A DNA stretch of 64,000 nucleotides from Nocardioides nematodiphilus (GCF_020216525.1 NZ_JAIWOY010000010.1:1-64000); one strand, 5' to 3'; shown: positions 23,827 through 32,327, counted from the first letter of the stretch. Made by a program: numbers and translations. The notes: generated by a model not told the origin, from the sequence alone.

Positions 23827-24807
23827 TCAGAGCTCGCCGCGCAGCACCTTGAGATTGTACTCGGCGAGGTGCGAGCCCCGGCCCACGACCGCGCCCGAGA
23901 GCTCGAGCGTGTCGCCCAGCTCGAGGCAGCGCGACCAGGCGTCGTCGATCAGCGGGAGCAGCTGGGCGCCCTGCGCAGGATGCGACGTGGCGTGCTCGAG
24001 GAGCACGTCGCCCAGCACGAAGAAGAAGTCCGCCGAGTGCTGCCAGCGGGGCAGCTCCTCCTCCGCGATCACCAGCGCGTCGGCCGTGCGGCCGGCCTTG
24101 GCGAGCGTGAACAGGTAGCGGACCACCAGGTCGTGGCGCCAGGCGGCGTCGAGCGCGGTGGCGGCGTAGGCGGCGGCGTACTGCGGTGCGGCGGCCTCGT
24201 ACCGGTGGCTCACCTCGTGGTCCTTGCCGAGCTGGTAGCGGAGGTACGCGTCGCCCGGCTCGGCCTCGAGGGCCGCCTCGAGCAGGATCCGGTTGCGGCC
24301 GTCCTTGCGGTCGAGCTGCTCGCGCAGGTAGCCGTCATGCTCGAGCCTGATCCCGGTGCGCCGGGCCGGGTGGATCATCGTGGGCTGCTCGTGGATCGCG
24401 CCGGTGTACGCCACGTCGCGCGGCAGCAGCCGCGGCAGCCACGTGATCGAGCGCTGCCCGCTGCTCTGGACGTTGTCCTGGGCCACGACGCCGATGAAGT
24501 CGGGCGTCCGCGATCGCAGCGCCGCGATCTCCTCGACACCCTCGGCGAGCCACTCGTCGGCGTCCACGACGAGCCGCCAGTCGCCGGTCGCCAGCTCGAG
24601 CGCCCGGTTGCGGGCCAGCGCGAAGTCGTCCACCCACGCGAAGTGCTCGACCCGGGCGCCGGCCGCGACGGCGCGGGCGACGGTGTCGTCGACCGAGCCG
24701 GTGTCGAGGACCAGCACCTCGTCGACGTGACCGATCAGGGAGGAGACACATCGTGCGATCGAGCGCGCCTCGTCGCGCGCGAGCACGACGGCGGAGAGGG
24801 TGGCCAC
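23827..24807 (-). CDS. GT2 glycosyltransferase with TPR-like C-terminus, fourth member
   Basis: A 326-residue relative of the three GT2 copies on the opposite strand: TLSAVVLARDEARSIARCVSSL, VDEVLVLDTGSVDDTV, LVVDADEWLAEG and a helical end with DAYLRYQLGKDHEV. The frame is open to 25095, but GTG 24807 lies six bases after the -10 of a flagellar-type promoter, pointing to a leaderless mRNA starting there. Shared promoter class and family with the fliD-operon enzymes suggest a further flagellin glycosylation step. Confidence 0.74.
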   Translation of the reverse strand: MATLSAVVLARDEARSIARCVSSLIGHVDEVLVLDTGSVDDTVARAVAAGARVEHFAWVDDFALARNRALELATGDWRLVVDADEWLAEGVEEIAALRSRTPDFIGVVAQDNVQSSGQRSITWLPRLLPRDVAYTGAIHEQPTMIHPARRTGIRLEHDGYLREQLDRKDGRNRILLEAALEAEPGDAYLRYQLGKDHEVSHRYEAAAPQYAAAYAATALDAAWRHDLVVRYLFTLAKAGRTADALVIAEEELPRWQHSADFFFVLGDVLLEHATSHPAQGAQLLPLIDDAWSRCLELGDTLELSGAVVGRGSHLAEYNLKVLRGEL

Positions 24808-24813
24808 GGTGGC

Positions 24814-24841
24814 CCATCGGCCCGTACGCGGCCGTGCTGAG
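24814..24841 (-). promoter_or_regulatory. Flagellar-sigma promoter of fourth GT2
   Basis: Reverse strand: CTCAGC, 14 bases, GCCGATGG, ending six bases before GTG 24807. Same pattern as before flagellin, cheB, cheR and flgB. Confidence 0.66.
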
Positions 24842-24927
24842 GAGTGGCCACGACTCCGGCCGGGCCCGACTGGTCCAGACCGCATAGTCCGTTCGGGCCA
24901 CGGGTTTGCGGGGTTTGCCTCCTGCGG

Positions 24928-24956
24928 CGCAGGTGCCCGGCCGATGGAGCCGGATA
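24928..24956 (+). promoter_or_regulatory. Possible flagellar-sigma promoter of metzincin gene
   Basis: CGCAGG, 15 bases, GCCGGATA. It fits the shared pattern less well (one extra spacer base, and a G inserted in the -10), 18 bases before ATG 24975. The same stretch also contains GCCGATGG at 24940-24947 without a matching -35. Confidence 0.35.
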
Positions 24957-24974
24957 GGAAGTGTCTGCCCACGG

Positions 24975-27900
24975 ATGGGAACCCTCGTGAAGTCGAACCT
25001 GCAGCTCGCCGCGTCCGCAGCGGCCGCGCTCGCCGCCGTCGTGGCGCTGAGCCACCTCGCATCGATCCCGGGCCTGGGCAGCACGCCGGACCCATCGGGG
25101 TCGTCGGCCCCGCTGCGCTCCTCGGTCACCGGCTCCTCGGCCGCGAGCGGCATCGACCCGAGCGTGCCGCCGGCCGGCGCCGGTCACGTGCCGACCTTCC
25201 GGCCGCATGCCGTCGCCCCGGGCACGCGGAGCAGCGTCTCGCAGCCGGTCGACGACCTGGTCCCCGCGCCGCAGGTGCTGGCCACCGAGCCGCCGGCCTT
25301 CGATCCGGACCACGCCATCGCGATGAACGACCCGGCCAACAACACGCTGCCGAAGGCGGGCGCCCTGGCCACGGGCAAGAACCCGGGCCTCACCACCAGC
25401 GGCACGGACCTGAGCGCCACCGGGCCCGCCGGCGTCGCCCTGTCCGACACCTTCACCCTCGCGAGCCGGCCGAGCTCGACGCACACGATCTTCCTCGACC
25501 CGCGCGGCGCCACCTACACCGACCGGGCGTGGAACAACTACCCGGCCTCGTCGCTGCGCGCGAGCACGCTCACGTTCCAGGCGTTCACGTACGGAGACAC
25601 CGACCCGGCCTTCGACGCCGACGACCTGGCGCAGCTCCAGACGATCTACCTCGAGGTGGCGGCCGACTACGCGGCCTTCGACGTCAACGTCACGCTGGCG
25701 CCGACGACCGACGCCCAGATCAGCCGCTCGAGCGACACCGACGACGTGTACGGCACGCAGGCGCTGCTCACCTCCAGCACGTCGACGGGCAAGGGCGGCA
25801 TCGCCTGGCTCGGCGCGACCACGCACGCCACCACCGACAACCCGATGTACTGGCAGCCGGCACTCATCTTCGGCGGCTCGGGCGGCGGCTCCGGCCACAT
25901 GACGGCGCAGGCCGCCTCGCACGAGGTCGGGCACACCCTCGGTCTCACCCATGAGGGTGCGAGCAGTGAGTACTACCCCGGCACGACCACCTGGGGGCCG
26001 ATCATGGGCACCTCCTACAGCGCCGCGATGGGCCAGTGGTCTAAGGGCGAGTTCGCCAGCGCCCGCCTCAACGGCATGGTCGACGGCAAGAAGGTCCATC
26101 AGGACGAGATCGGCATCATCGCCTCGACCCTCGGCTACGCGGACAGCGACAACGCCGCCGATGCCTCGGCGACCAGCCTCAGCGAGGGCTCCTCCGAGGA
26201 CGGAAGCATCCTCAGCGACGCCGACTCGGACACCTACACCTACACCGGTCAGGGCGGCGTGCTCATCCGCGCCACGCCCACCGCGAGCCCCACCAATCTC
26301 GACCTCGCGCTCGACGTCGTGGACACCACCGACAACGTGGCGGTCGCCGACGGGATGAACCCGAGCCTGACCATCTCCACGGCGGGCTACAGCCATCCGA
26401 CCGGCGGTCTGGACACGTCCTTCTACCTGCCCGAGACCACGACGGCTCACACCTACCGCATCGTCGTCTCCGGTGGCGGCAACGGCGGTGCCCCGAACAC
26501 CAACGGCATCTCCTACTCCTCCTACGGCGCCCAGGGCGACTACACGATCGAGGCGACGGCCACCGACGCACCCGGCGGCGCCGACAGCGACGACGGCTCG
26601 TTCGTCCTCGGCGACATCAACGCCCTGACCCGCACGCCCGGCATCCCGATGACGCTCCAGGTCGACTACGCCCAGGGCGACGTCCCGGCGGCCGGCACGC
26701 TGTGGGCCTGGACGAGCAACAACACGTCCTGCAGGTTCAGCGACCCGACGGTCGCCACCCCCACCCTGACCTGCCCGGCCACCGCCAAGGGATCGGTGAC
26801 CGTCACCGCGCTGGTCAAGCCCTCCGGCGCGCCCGCCCAGTCGAAGAAGGCCACCTTCCAGCTGCGCACCACCGCCCAGCCCGCACCGCACCTCACGCTC
26901 GCGGTGGCGGGCCAGACCGACGCCGCGGTGGACCTCTGCACCGGCAACGCCGCCACCATCCTCGGCACGGTCACCGACCAGTACGGCCGCCCGGTCTACG
27001 GCGCGAACGCCCGCATCTTCACCGGTCTCAAGGCGACGGTGGTGCGCAGCGACATCCGCGGTCACGTCAACGCCCGTACGGCCGCCGTCCCGGCAGCCAG
27101 CTATGCGATCGACACCCTCGCCACCGGGGTCTACGCGGCCCAGGACACCAAGGTCGAGCAGAGTGTGACCGCGACACCGGCGCCGTGCTTCACCGCCGAC
27201 GACACCACCCTCACCCTCGGCGACGACGTCGTCGCGATCCCCGGGGTGGCGACCCCGATCACGGCGACCGTCGCCACCGACGACGCGCCGGTCACCGGCG
27301 TCCCCGTGACGTTCAGCGTCGTCTACACCGACGCCGTGACGCACCAGGAGGTCACCCGCACCCTCGGGACCGGCACCACCGACGCCGCGGGGGTGGCGTC
27401 GTACAGCCTGAAGGCCGTCCCGACGCTCCCGGGAGGCGTGCTCAAGGCGACGATCGCGAAGTCGGCGATCGTGCCTGCCGCCATCGTCGACTCCTCGGGG
27501 CACCTGTCCGTGCTGAGCGACCCGTCGCTCGCCTTCGACGACGAGTCGTTCAACATCAACGGCGTCACCGCGTTCACCACCGACGGCTTCCACGAGGACG
27601 AGCTCATCACCAACCTCGCCACGAGCATCGCCGGTCGCCTGGTCGCCGACTACGACGGCACCCCCACCATGCCCGTGGGCATCCCGGTCACCGCGGCCAT
27701 CACCTACACCGACTGGGCGGGCAAGACCGTGGTGAAGCGCATCGGTGCGACGACGGACGCCCGCGGCTGGTTCCGGATCGCGGTGAAGAACCCGGTGCCC
27801 GTCGGCGCGACCGGCACGGTCACGGTCGAGACCGCGCGGACGACCTACTACCCCGCCGTGGCCGCGATCCCGTTCGAGGACTCGACCGGGACGCAGGCCG

Positions 27901-28211
27901 CCATCCAGGTGAAGCCGGCAGCGCTCACGATCGTCGCGGATCCGGGCTCCGTGCCGGCCGGCGTCGCGTACATCACCTTCCGGGTGACGACGGCGAACCC
28001 CTGGCCCGACGCGTCGACACGGACCGGTGTCGTGGCACCGGCCGCGGTGCGGTTCACCGTCGCGCACGGCGGCACGGTCTACCCGGCCTTCACCACCAAG
28101 AACGGGCTCTTCGTGGCCGGTCTGAACGGACTGACCGCCGGTACCTGGACGATCACGCCGGGGGCGAGCACCGCGTACACCGGGGTGCCGACCTCCCTGA
28201 CAGTGTCGTGA
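24975..28211 (+). CDS. Secreted metzincin-type zinc metalloprotease with Ig-like repeats
   Basis: A 1078-residue exported protein. Residues 5-30 look like a signal peptide (KSNLQLAASAAAALAAVVAL). A low-complexity proregion follows, then a protease domain with HEVGHTLGLTH at residues 316-326 (zinc ligands H316, H320, H326; catalytic E317) and a Met-turn IMGTS at 343-347, the metzincin layout. The last 500 or so residues are beta-rich repeats of Ig/bacterial Big type, with recurring VPVTFSVVYTDAVT-like and GIPVTAAITYTDWAGK units; there is no sorting motif. ATG 24975 has AGGAAG about 13 bases upstream; GTG 24987 is also possible. It lies among motility genes; a role on the cell surface or in nutrient release is open. 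Confidence 0.75.
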   Translation: MGTLVKSNLQLAASAAAALAAVVALSHLASIPGLGSTPDPSGSSAPLRSSVTGSSAASGIDPSVPPAGAGHVPTFRPHAVAPGTRSSVSQPVDDLVPAPQVLATEPPAFDPDHAIAMNDPANNTLPKAGALATGKNPGLTTSGTDLSATGPAGVALSDTFTLASRPSSTHTIFLDPRGATYTDRAWNNYPASSLRASTLTFQAFTYGDTDPAFDADDLAQLQTIYLEVAADYAAFDVNVTLAPTTDAQISRSSDTDDVYGTQALLTSSTSTGKGGIAWLGATTHATTDNPMYWQPALIFGGSGGGSGHMTAQAASHEVGHTLGLTHEGASSEYYPGTTTWGPIMGTSYSAAMGQWSKGEFASARLNGMVDGKKVHQDEIGIIASTLGYADSDNAADASATSLSEGSSEDGSILSDADSDTYTYTGQGGVLIRATPTASPTNLDLALDVVDTTDNVAVADGMNPSLTISTAGYSHPTGGLDTSFYLPETTTAHTYRIVVSGGGNGGAPNTNGISYSSYGAQGDYTIEATATDAPGGADSDDGSFVLGDINALTRTPGIPMTLQVDYAQGDVPAAGTLWAWTSNNTSCRFSDPTVATPTLTCPATAKGSVTVTALVKPSGAPAQSKKATFQLRTTAQPAPHLTLAVAGQTDAAVDLCTGNAATILGTVTDQYGRPVYGANARIFTGLKATVVRSDIRGHVNARTAAVPAASYAIDTLATGVYAAQDTKVEQSVTATPAPCFTADDTTLTLGDDVVAIPGVATPITATVATDDAPVTGVPVTFSVVYTDAVTHQEVTRTLGTGTTDAAGVASYSLKAVPTLPGGVLKATIAKSAIVPAAIVDSSGHLSVLSDPSLAFDDESFNINGVTAFTTDGFHEDELITNLATSIAGRLVADYDGTPTMPVGIPVTAAITYTDWAGKTVVKRIGATTDARGWFRIAVKNPVPVGATGTVTVETARTTYYPAVAAIPFEDSTGTQAAIQVKPAALTIVADPGSVPAGVAYITFRVTTANPWPDASTRTGVVAPAAVRFTVAHGGTVYPAFTTKNGLFVAGLNGLTAGTWTITPGASTAYTGVPTSLTVS

Positions 28212-28226
28212 TCAGCTAGCAGCGAC

Positions 28227-28265
28227 GTACGAGACCTCCCGCGCAGGGCGCGGGAGGTCTTGTAC
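28227..28265. terminator. Bidirectional hairpin between metzincin gene and cheB
   Basis: An 18-base-pair stem with a three-base loop at 28245-28247 in the 60-base gap between convergent genes. No long T-run on either side, as is common for actinobacterial terminators. Confidence 0.7.
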
Positions 28266-28271
28266 GTTCGG

Positions 28272-29336
28272 TCAGCGGCGGACGGCGGCGGTGAGCTTGG
28301 CCGACAGCTGGACAAGAGGCAGGATCTCGGTGGCGAGTCCCGCCTGGGCGACCGCGCCGGGCATCCCCCAGACCACGGAGCTGGCCTCGTCCTGTGCGTA
28401 GATCGGGGCACCGGCCTCCTGGAGGAGGCGGACCCCCTCGACCCCGTCGTGGCCCATGCCGGTGAGGATCGCAGCGACGCACCGGCCGCCGTACACGGCG
28501 GCGGCGGAGCGGAAGAGGACGTCGACGGCCGGTCGGCAGAAGTTCTCCTGCGGGCCCTGGTCGAGCGACACCTGCACGGTGCCGGCGCGGGTCTCGACCC
28601 GCATGTGCCAGTCGCCCGGGGCGATCAGGACCTCGCCGGGCTTCGGCACGTCACCGACCGCCGCCTCCCGTACGGACAGGGGCGAGAGCTTGTCGAGTCG
28701 CTGGGCAAGCATCGCGGTGAAGACCGGAGGCATGTGCTGGACGACCAGGACCGGGACCGGCAGGTCGCCGGGGAGCGCGGCCAGCACCTTCGCCAGCGCG
28801 TCGGGCCCGCCGGTGGAGCAGCCGATGAGGAGTGCCTCCGAGGGCCCGCCCGGACGACGGCGCGCGACGACGGGCGGAGCGACCGCCGCCGGGCGCTCGG
28901 CGCGCGGCGCGCGCTGGATCGGGGCGAGTCGTCGCATCCCGGCGAGCGCGCGGATCCGCGGGATCAGCTGCTCGCGGACCGACTCGAGGCCCTCTCGGAC
29001 CGAGCCGGTGTTGGTCGGCTTGGTGACGTAGTCCGACGCGCCGCGCGACAGCGCCTCGAGGGTCGCGGACGCGCCGCGCTCGGTCAGCGTCGAGAACATG
29101 ATGACCGGCATCCGCGGATGCCGGCTGCGGATCTCGGCGAGCGCGCCCAGACCGTCGAGTCGCGGCATCTCCACGTCGAGGGTGATCACGTCCGGGACGA
29201 GCTCATCGCACTTCTCGATCGCGTCGATCCCGTCGCGCGCGACGCCGACGACCTCGATGTCCTGGGCCTCGGCCAGCGCCGTGGTGATCAGTCGCCGCAC
29301 CAGCGCCGAATCGTCCACCACCAGCACTCGAATCAC
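28272..29336 (-). CDS. cheB: Chemotaxis protein-glutamate methylesterase CheB
   Basis: A 354-residue CheB: removes methyl groups from (and deamidates) chemoreceptors when phosphorylated. Receiver domain: VVDDS with the phosphoacceptor D54 in ITLDVEMP and K in VTKP. A Pro/Ala/Arg linker (about 140-165) leads to the esterase, with catalytic S174 in GCSTGG, H201 in VQHMPP and D297 in LTGMGHDG. All key residues are present. GTG 29336 lies seven bases after its flagellar-type -10, so the mRNA is probably leaderless. cheR lies on the other strand, separated by the sortase pair. Confidence 0.95.
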   Translation of the reverse strand: MIRVLVVDDSALVRRLITTALAEAQDIEVVGVARDGIDAIEKCDELVPDVITLDVEMPRLDGLGALAEIRSRHPRMPVIMFSTLTERGASATLEALSRGASDYVTKPTNTGSVREGLESVREQLIPRIRALAGMRRLAPIQRAPRAERPAAVAPPVVARRRPGGPSEALLIGCSTGGPDALAKVLAALPGDLPVPVLVVQHMPPVFTAMLAQRLDKLSPLSVREAAVGDVPKPGEVLIAPGDWHMRVETRAGTVQVSLDQGPQENFCRPAVDVLFRSAAAVYGGRCVAAILTGMGHDGVEGVRLLQEAGAPIYAQDEASSVVWGMPGAVAQAGLATEILPLVQLSAKLTAAVRR

Positions 29337-29343
29337 AGCAGCA

Positions 29344-29371
29344 CCATCGGCGCGTACGGGATCCTCCTGAG
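29344..29371 (-). promoter_or_regulatory. Flagellar-sigma promoter of cheB
   Basis: Reverse strand: CTCAGG, 14 bases, GCCGATGG; seven bases separate the -10 from GTG 29336. It fills the gap between cheB and the end of the sortase gene. Confidence 0.7.
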
Positions 29372-29378
29372 TGCTCGG

Positions 29379-30008
29379 CTAGACCGCCGCCGACATCTGC
29401 TGGTCCCCGAGCGGGCGGGCGTACACGAAGACGTTCGTGAGGTACTCGCTGCCCGTCCAGTCGCCGCAGGTGATCAGCACCAGCCGGTTCGGGTGACGCT
29501 TCTGCCCGAAGAGCTCCGGCGCCTGGTCCGAGACGTCCTTCTTGGAGAGCGTGAAGACCTTCGTCGCCACGTACTCCTCGGTGTGCCGGTTGCGGATGAT
29601 CTCGATCCGCGCACCCTTCTTGATCGTGCCGAGGTGGTCGAACTGGCCACCGCCGGTGTGCACGGTGTGGCCGGCGATGATCGTCTGGCCGTCCGTCGCG
29701 CCCGGCTTGGCCGAGTCGTCCCACCAGCCGACCTCGCGCGGGTTGGCCGGCGGCGTCAGCACCCGCGCCGGCGTCATCGCGATCGAGACGATCGGGGCGT
29801 CGATGTGCAGCGAGCTGACCACCAGGTGGTAGCCGGTCGGCTTCGTCTGCGCGGGCGAGGCGAGCGGCGGCGGGGCGTCGTCGTGCGGCGTGACGATGTA
29901 GTAGAGGAGCGCCGCGGCCAGCAGGGCCAGCACGGTGGCGACGCCGACGGCGCCCCAGCTCCGCCGAGACGAGGTCTCGCGCGGAGCCGGGGCAGGTGCG
30001 TCGGTCAC
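29379..30008 (-). CDS. Sortase (class E/F-like)
   Basis: A 209-residue membrane-anchored transpeptidase. A short basic N-terminus is followed by a transmembrane segment at about 18-40 (WGAVGVATVLALLAAALLYY). The extracellular sortase barrel has the catalytic His in IIAGHTVHTGG, Cys in VLITCGDW and the late Arg in VFVYARPL. It probably attaches the neighbouring secreted protein to the cell wall. GTG 30008 overlaps the stop of that gene (GTGA), strong evidence for a dedicated enzyme-substrate pair. Confidence 0.82.
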   Translation of the reverse strand: MTDAPAPAPRETSSRRSWGAVGVATVLALLAAALLYYIVTPHDDAPPPLASPAQTKPTGYHLVVSSLHIDAPIVSIAMTPARVLTPPANPREVGWWDDSAKPGATDGQTIIAGHTVHTGGGQFDHLGTIKKGARIEIIRNRHTEEYVATKVFTLSKKDVSDQAPELFGQKRHPNRLVLITCGDWTGSEYLTNVFVYARPLGDQQMSAAV

Positions 30009-31336
30009 GAGCGGAAGCGGCGGAACAGGTACGTCGCACCCGCGGCGTAGGTGGCGACCAGTCCGCCCAGGCCGATCATGAGCGGCATGTTGTGGCTGCC
30101 CGAGTCACCGGAGACGCCCGCGTCGACCGCGGTGGGCACGCCACCCTGCGGGGCCGCCGGGTGGTGGTGCTGCTGCGGGACGGGCTTGCCGTTGCCCTGC
30201 GGCGTGGTGGCGACCTGGCGACCGGCGTTCGGGCCACAGGTGACCTCACCGATCTGACCGCTGACCAGCGAGCTGCCGGTGAAGGAGGACGCGGCCGGCA
30301 GGACCTGCAGGTCGAGGGCGGTGACGTCGATCTTGCGGCCGCCATCGGAGACGACCTGCTTGTTGAGCGTCACGTCCAGGACGTTCTTCTGCAGCGGCTG
30401 CAGCGCCGGCTGCAACTGCTTGACCAGCTGGGTGATCAGCGAGTCCTGCAGGGTCTGCAGCCCGGTGCCGAGACCGGTGGCGAGCGCCGCGAGCGGGGTG
30501 CCCGTGCTCGGTCCGGCGAGCGTGTTGTTCAGCTGCACCTTGATCGCGTCGATCAGGGTCTGGGTCACGGTGTCGAGGTTGACCAGCAGATGGGTGTTGG
30601 CCGGCGGGTTGGCCGGCAGGTCGACGAGGGTGACCTTCTGGCCGCCGATCGTGGCCGTGATCGGGGTGTTGGCGCTGCCGCCCTGGGTGTCCACCAGGTG
30701 GGTGTCACCGGTCGCCTTGGTCGGCGTGGCGGCGCAGGTCGCCTCGATGGCGCTGAGGGTGCCACCGAGCTGCACGCTGCCGAGCGGCGAGCTCGACAGG
30801 GCGGACGTCAGCGGCGTGAGCAGGGCCTGCTGCAGCTGCTGGATGAGCGGGTCGAGGACCGTGCCCGTCAGCGGCTTGAGCGCGGCGCCGAGTGCACTCG
30901 CCGGGTCGAGGGTGGCCGTGCCGAGGTTGAGGCTCCCCAGGGAGAGGGTCAGGGGAGCCCCGTTGATGTTGCACGCGGTGTTACCGGTGTGGACGATGCC
31001 GCCGCCGGTGCCGGCGATGCCGGCGCAGGCGTACGAGGTGCCGTTGGCGTTCGCGCCCGCGTCCTGCGGGGCGACACCGGCGCCGAGCGCGTTGTTGCCC
31101 GGGAGCACACCCGCGATGGTGGGGATCGTGCTCGCGTCGTTCTTGGTCTGCGACGTGCCGTCGTTGGTGGCGGTGACGATCTGCGAGATGCCGGTGTTGC
31201 CGGCGATCGACAGCTGGAGCGACTGGGCGGTCGCCTGCGAGACGGGGTCTGCCGCGAATGCGGGGCTGGCTGCGAGGGCCGCCAGGGAGACGGCGCCGAT
31301 GACGGCGCCGGCGCGAAGGCCGAGAGAGGTGTGCAT
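30005..31336 (-). CDS. Secreted, C-terminally anchored surface protein (probable sortase substrate)
   Basis: A 443-residue protein with a signal peptide (GAVIGAVSLAALAASPAFA, cleavage after AFA) and a long Ala/Thr/Leu-rich body built of weak repeats around TLDPASALGAALKPLTGTVL. Near the end come a His/Pro-rich linker (PQQHHHPAAP), VPTAVDAGVSG, a hydrophobic span (MPLMIGLGGLVATYAAGATY) and the basic tail LFRRFRS. This is the layout of a cell-wall sorting signal, but there is no LPxTG or LAxTG; VPTAVDAG is the likely substitute. It overlaps the sortase gene by four bases. Role unknown. Confidence 0.65.
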   Translation of the reverse strand: MHTSLGLRAGAVIGAVSLAALAASPAFAADPVSQATAQSLQLSIAGNTGISQIVTATNDGTSQTKNDASTIPTIAGVLPGNNALGAGVAPQDAGANANGTSYACAGIAGTGGGIVHTGNTACNINGAPLTLSLGSLNLGTATLDPASALGAALKPLTGTVLDPLIQQLQQALLTPLTSALSSSPLGSVQLGGTLSAIEATCAATPTKATGDTHLVDTQGGSANTPITATIGGQKVTLVDLPANPPANTHLLVNLDTVTQTLIDAIKVQLNNTLAGPSTGTPLAALATGLGTGLQTLQDSLITQLVKQLQPALQPLQKNVLDVTLNKQVVSDGGRKIDVTALDLQVLPAASSFTGSSLVSGQIGEVTCGPNAGRQVATTPQGNGKPVPQQHHHPAAPQGGVPTAVDAGVSGDSGSHNMPLMIGLGGLVATYAAGATYLFRRFRS

Positions 31337-31379
31337 GACTGGCGCAACGACTCACCGGCCATTTAGTTAGGCCTCGACC

Positions 31380-31430
31380 GGGTAACAGTTCCGCCTCAGA
31401 CGTCGAGGGCCGCTGCCGATCCTGTTACCC
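31380..31430. promoter_or_regulatory. Inverted repeat framing the cheR promoter
   Basis: GGGTAACAG at 31380-31388 and its exact complement CTGTTACCC at 31422-31430, 33 bases apart. The right arm ends right before the cheR start codon, so it covers the predicted transcription start. It could be an operator bound by a regulator, or a stem. Confidence 0.5.
31395..31422 (+). promoter_or_regulatory. Flagellar-sigma promoter of cheR operon
   Basis: CTCAGA, 14 bases, GCCGATCC; eight bases lie between the -10 and GTG 31431. It sits inside the inverted repeat at 31380-31430. Confidence 0.68.
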
Positions 31431-32327
31431 GTGAGCATGGCACCCGCGAGCTTCGAGCTGATCGCGTCCCTGGTGCTCAGGGAGACGTCGATCATCTACG
31501 AGCCACGCAAGGAGTATCTGGTGGAGGCGCGCCTCCATCCGCTCTCCGTGCAGGCGGGGTGCTCCTCGATCGACGAGTACGTCCAGCTGGTGATGCGCAA
31601 TCCGGTCGAGCGGCAGAAGTCGATCGACGCGCTCACCATCAACGAGACCAGCTGGTTCCGCGACAACGCGCCGTACCAGGCCTTCACCGAGACCATGCTG
31701 CCCGCGCTGCTCGCCGCGCGCGCCGACCGCCGACGCCTGTCGATCTGGTCCGCGGCCTGCTCGAGCGGCCAGGAGGCGTACTCGATCGCGATGCTCCTCG
31801 ACCAGCACCTGCCGCCCGGGTGGACGGTGGACATCCTCGCCACCGACGTCTCCACGGCGATGCTCAGCCGCGTCCAGAACGCCCGCTACAGCCAGGTCGA
31901 GATGAACCGCGGCATGCCCGCGACCAGCCTGGTCAAGTACTTCAATCGCGCCGGCACCGAGTGGGAGGTCGTGCCCAGCCTGCGCTCGCTGGTCCGGACG
32001 CGTCATCTCAACCTCGCCGAGCCGTTCCCGATGATCGGGACCTTCGACCTGGTTCTGCTCCGGAACGTGCTGATCTACTTCGACCAGCCCACCCGGCATG
32101 GAATCCTGCGACGGATCCATCCCCATGTGGCCTCGGACGGCTACCTGCTGCTGGGCTCCTCGGAGACCACGCTCGACCTGCCGGCCGATCTCAACGCCAT
32201 GTGGGACCGGGAGCAGATCGGCCGCGTCCAGGCGCACCGCCCGGCCACCCAGGCCGCCAGCACCATCGCCGTACCGCGGCCCCATCCACACATCGCCTCG
32301 GGGTCCCTGACAGGAGCACGACCATGA
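31431..32327 (+). CDS. cheR: Chemoreceptor methyltransferase CheR
   Basis: A 298-residue SAM-dependent methyltransferase that methylates chemoreceptor glutamates. The N-terminal helical domain ends in LTINETSWFRDNAPY, the classic T-x-N-E-T-x-F-F-R-(D/E) block with W in place of the first F; the SAM site is IWSAACSSGQEAYSIAM, followed by ILATDVSTAML and DLVLLRNVLIYFD. Start GTG 31431 follows a flagellar-type promoter by eight bases. Its TGA overlaps the ATG of cheY. It leads a forward operon of cheR-cheY-cheX-like and possibly further. Confidence 0.94.
   Translation: MSMAPASFELIASLVLRETSIIYEPRKEYLVEARLHPLSVQAGCSSIDEYVQLVMRNPVERQKSIDALTINETSWFRDNAPYQAFTETMLPALLAARADRRRLSIWSAACSSGQEAYSIAMLLDQHLPPGWTVDILATDVSTAMLSRVQNARYSQVEMNRGMPATSLVKYFNRAGTEWEVVPSLRSLVRTRHLNLAEPFPMIGTFDLVLLRNVLIYFDQPTRHGILRRIHPHVASDGYLLLGSSETTLDLPADLNAMWDREQIGRVQAHRPATQAASTIAVPRPHPHIASGSLTGARP

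Noticed and set aside
24900..24960. GGTTTGC repeats and a GCAGGTGCCCGGCCGATGG stretch before the metzincin gene, considered as a c-di-GMP-I (GEMM) riboswitch; a similar stretch lies before flgB (34177-34210).
   Set aside because: The conserved GGCAAACC, GAAA tetraloop and GGACGCAAAGCC elements are not present in the right order on either strand. The resemblance between the two places is explained by the shared promoter pattern.
24735..28067. A 1110-codon open frame antisense to the metzincin gene.
   Set aside because: It is Arg/Gly/Val-rich, has no recognisable motif, and is the expected shadow of a GC-rich gene; the sense protein has a signal peptide, zinc motif and Met-turn.
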